From NCBI GenBank assembly GCA_005788935.1, contig SYAK01000426.1, forward strand, positions 1-6,341: a stretch of DNA of 6,341 nt, given 5' to 3'. The notes under the pieces are model-generated. The model was not told where the DNA came from and did not search any database. It was given only the letters and a program-made list of their open reading frames with translations. Positions 5,925 to 6,341 of this stretch are shown piece by piece. The position numbers and the translations under genes are program-made. Source of the stretch: Pseudomonadota bacterium. Its GTDB lineage: Bacteria > Myxococcota > UBA9042 > PHBI01. Within the stretch, counting starts at the first letter, position 1; every line of letters begins with the position of its first letter.

Positions 5925-5956
5925 CGTCCGTGTGGGCGCGCGCCTCGGTGAGCGAC
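5874..5956. repeat. Long inverted repeat straddling the miaB stop codon
   Basis: The left arm (5874-5903, inside miaB) is the reverse complement of 5929-5956 with 26 of 28 positions paired, plus a 2-base bulge (GA at 5879-5880). The intervening loop is 25 bases and contains the stop codon. Transcribed, it would form a stem of about 26 bp at the end of the miaB message and could act as a terminator or 3' stabiliser, though no T-run follows. Read on its own strand, the inverted arm encodes LTEARAHT, close to the ITEARANT of the MiaB tail. Confidence 0.7.
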
Positions 5957-5996
5957 GTCTGTAGGCGCCCGCGCCAACACGCTCTTCGGGCGGCTC
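5889..5996 (+). repeat. 30-bp exact direct repeat duplicating the miaB 3' end
   Basis: Bases 5889-5918, the final codons of miaB (ARANTLFGRL), recur exactly at 5967-5996. The offset is 78 bp, a multiple of three, and the second copy is also closed by an in-frame TGA (6000-6002), reading ARANTLFGRLV-stop. The 48 bp between the copies carry two stops in that frame (5922-5924 and 5949-5951) and hold the inverted copy. The second copy has no start or ribosome site and is a relic, not a gene. Confidence 0.85.
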
Positions 5997-6012
5997 GTCT
6001 GAGTGTCGCCTC

Positions 6013-6086
6013 CGATGGCCCGAGGCCATCGCCACATACCTCGAACCCGCCTGAAGCGGGCCACCCCCTCGACCCGGACCGGGTCG
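6013..6086 (+). promoter_or_regulatory. Three consecutive hairpins in the hutU leader
   Basis: Stem one is CGATGGCC-CGA-GGCCATCG (6013-6031, 8 bp). Stem two is CCCGC-CTGAA-GCGGG (6046-6060, 5 bp). Stem three is CGACCCGG-A-CCGGGTCG (6070-6086), a near-perfect palindrome whose innermost pair must open. They end 37 bp before the hutU start. None has a T-tract. They could be a terminator cluster for miaB, a structured 5' leader, or operator sites; the third, being the most symmetric, is the best candidate for a protein site. The stretch 6087-6111 between them and the ribosome site shows nothing recognisable. Confidence 0.5.
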
Positions 6087-6123
6087 GTGCCGAAAGATTC
6101 CCGAACGTCACGAGGAGCGGACC

Positions 6124-6341
6124 ATGAACCGGATGGAGCTTGAGGCGAAGCTGGGCGGACTTCTGAACGGCGCGCCACACGGGAACACGCTGCACTGCAA
6201 GGGTTGGGTTCAGGAGGCGGCGCTGCGCATGCTGCTGAACAACCTCGACCCGAACGTCGCCGAGGATCCGTCGCGCCTCATCGTCTACGGCGGGCTTGGC
6301 AAGGCCGCGCGCAACACGGCCGCCCTCGAGAAGATCGTCGA
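6124..6341 (+). CDS. hutU: Urocanate hydratase HutU (3' end beyond the right edge)
   Basis: Urocanate hydratase converts urocanate to 4-imidazolone-5-propionate, the second step of histidine degradation, using tightly bound NAD+ as an electrophile. Only the first 72 residues are visible, but they carry the N-terminal family signature: [21 protein letters not shown] (23-43, broken here only by the edge of the motif), then [13 protein letters not shown] and GLGKAARN (57-64). The YGG-x-GKAARN segment belongs to the NAD+-binding part of the family. Full-length proteins are about 550 residues, or about 700 in a longer variant; which one this is cannot be seen. The ATG at 6124 has GAGGAG (6112-6117) six bases upstream; an internal ATG at 6133 lacks such a site. 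The gene is probably transcribed separately from miaB, given 199 bp and several hairpins between them. Confidence 0.9.
   Translation, partial: MNRMELEAKLGGLLNGAPHGNTLHCKGWVQEAALRMLLNNLDPNVAEDPSRLIVYGGLGKAARNTAALEKIV

Noticed and set aside
5889..5996. The two 30-bp repeats as a CRISPR array
   Set aside because: Only two copies exist, one is miaB coding sequence, and the 48-bp spacer contains an inverted copy of the same region.
5967..6002. The second miaB tail copy as part of a truncated second miaB gene
   Set aside because: Only the last ten codons plus a stop are present, preceded by stops in the same frame; there is no further upstream homology to miaB in that orientation.

Overview
The window comes from a very GC-rich genome with strong G/C preference at third codon positions. 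It is a diderm bacterium, because it encodes an Mla/MCE lipid-transport permease and an MCE protein that appears to carry its own C-terminal beta-barrel. This, together with Ala/Pro-rich tails and leaders, fits Myxococcota or another high-GC 'deltaproteobacterial' or environmental lineage. That taxonomic guess rests on general character only, not on a marker gene.

Layout, left to right. Positions 1-843, minus strand: thiG (runs off the left edge) preceded by thiS, overlapping by 4 bp (GTGA), for the thiazole branch of thiamine synthesis. Positions 844-994: a divergent intergenic region with a strong GC-rich inverted repeat and a possible promoter for the plus-strand genes. Positions 995-3408, plus strand: mlaE (inner-membrane permease) and mlaD (531-residue MCE protein with one transmembrane helix, an MCE domain, a long helical stretch and a beta-rich C-terminal domain). 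No MlaF ATPase gene lies between or beside them. Positions 3409-3543: a GC-rich hairpin, then a promoter overlapped by a palindrome and direct repeat. Positions 3544-4349: a two-gene toxin-antitoxin module, a DUF1778/TacA-type ribbon-helix-helix antitoxin and a GNAT acetyltransferase toxin, again overlapping by GTGA. Positions 4350-4424: a 25-bp-period tandem repeat with a weak promoter candidate. Positions 4425-5924: miaB, the tRNA methylthiotransferase. Positions 5925-6123: an intergenic region carrying a forward and an inverted duplicate of the miaB 3' end and then three short hairpins. Positions 6124-6341: the start of hutU (urocanate hydratase), cut by the right edge.

The parts are mostly independent: thiamine synthesis, envelope lipid transport, a self-contained toxin-antitoxin islet, tRNA modification and histidine catabolism. 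The most interesting items are the apparent transenvelope MlaD with no adjacent ATPase, the forward-inverted-forward duplication at the end of miaB, the toxin-antitoxin operator, and a ThiS whose glycine tail is capped by a serine. I see no CRISPR array, tRNA, rRNA, insertion sequence or clearly novel multi-gene system.
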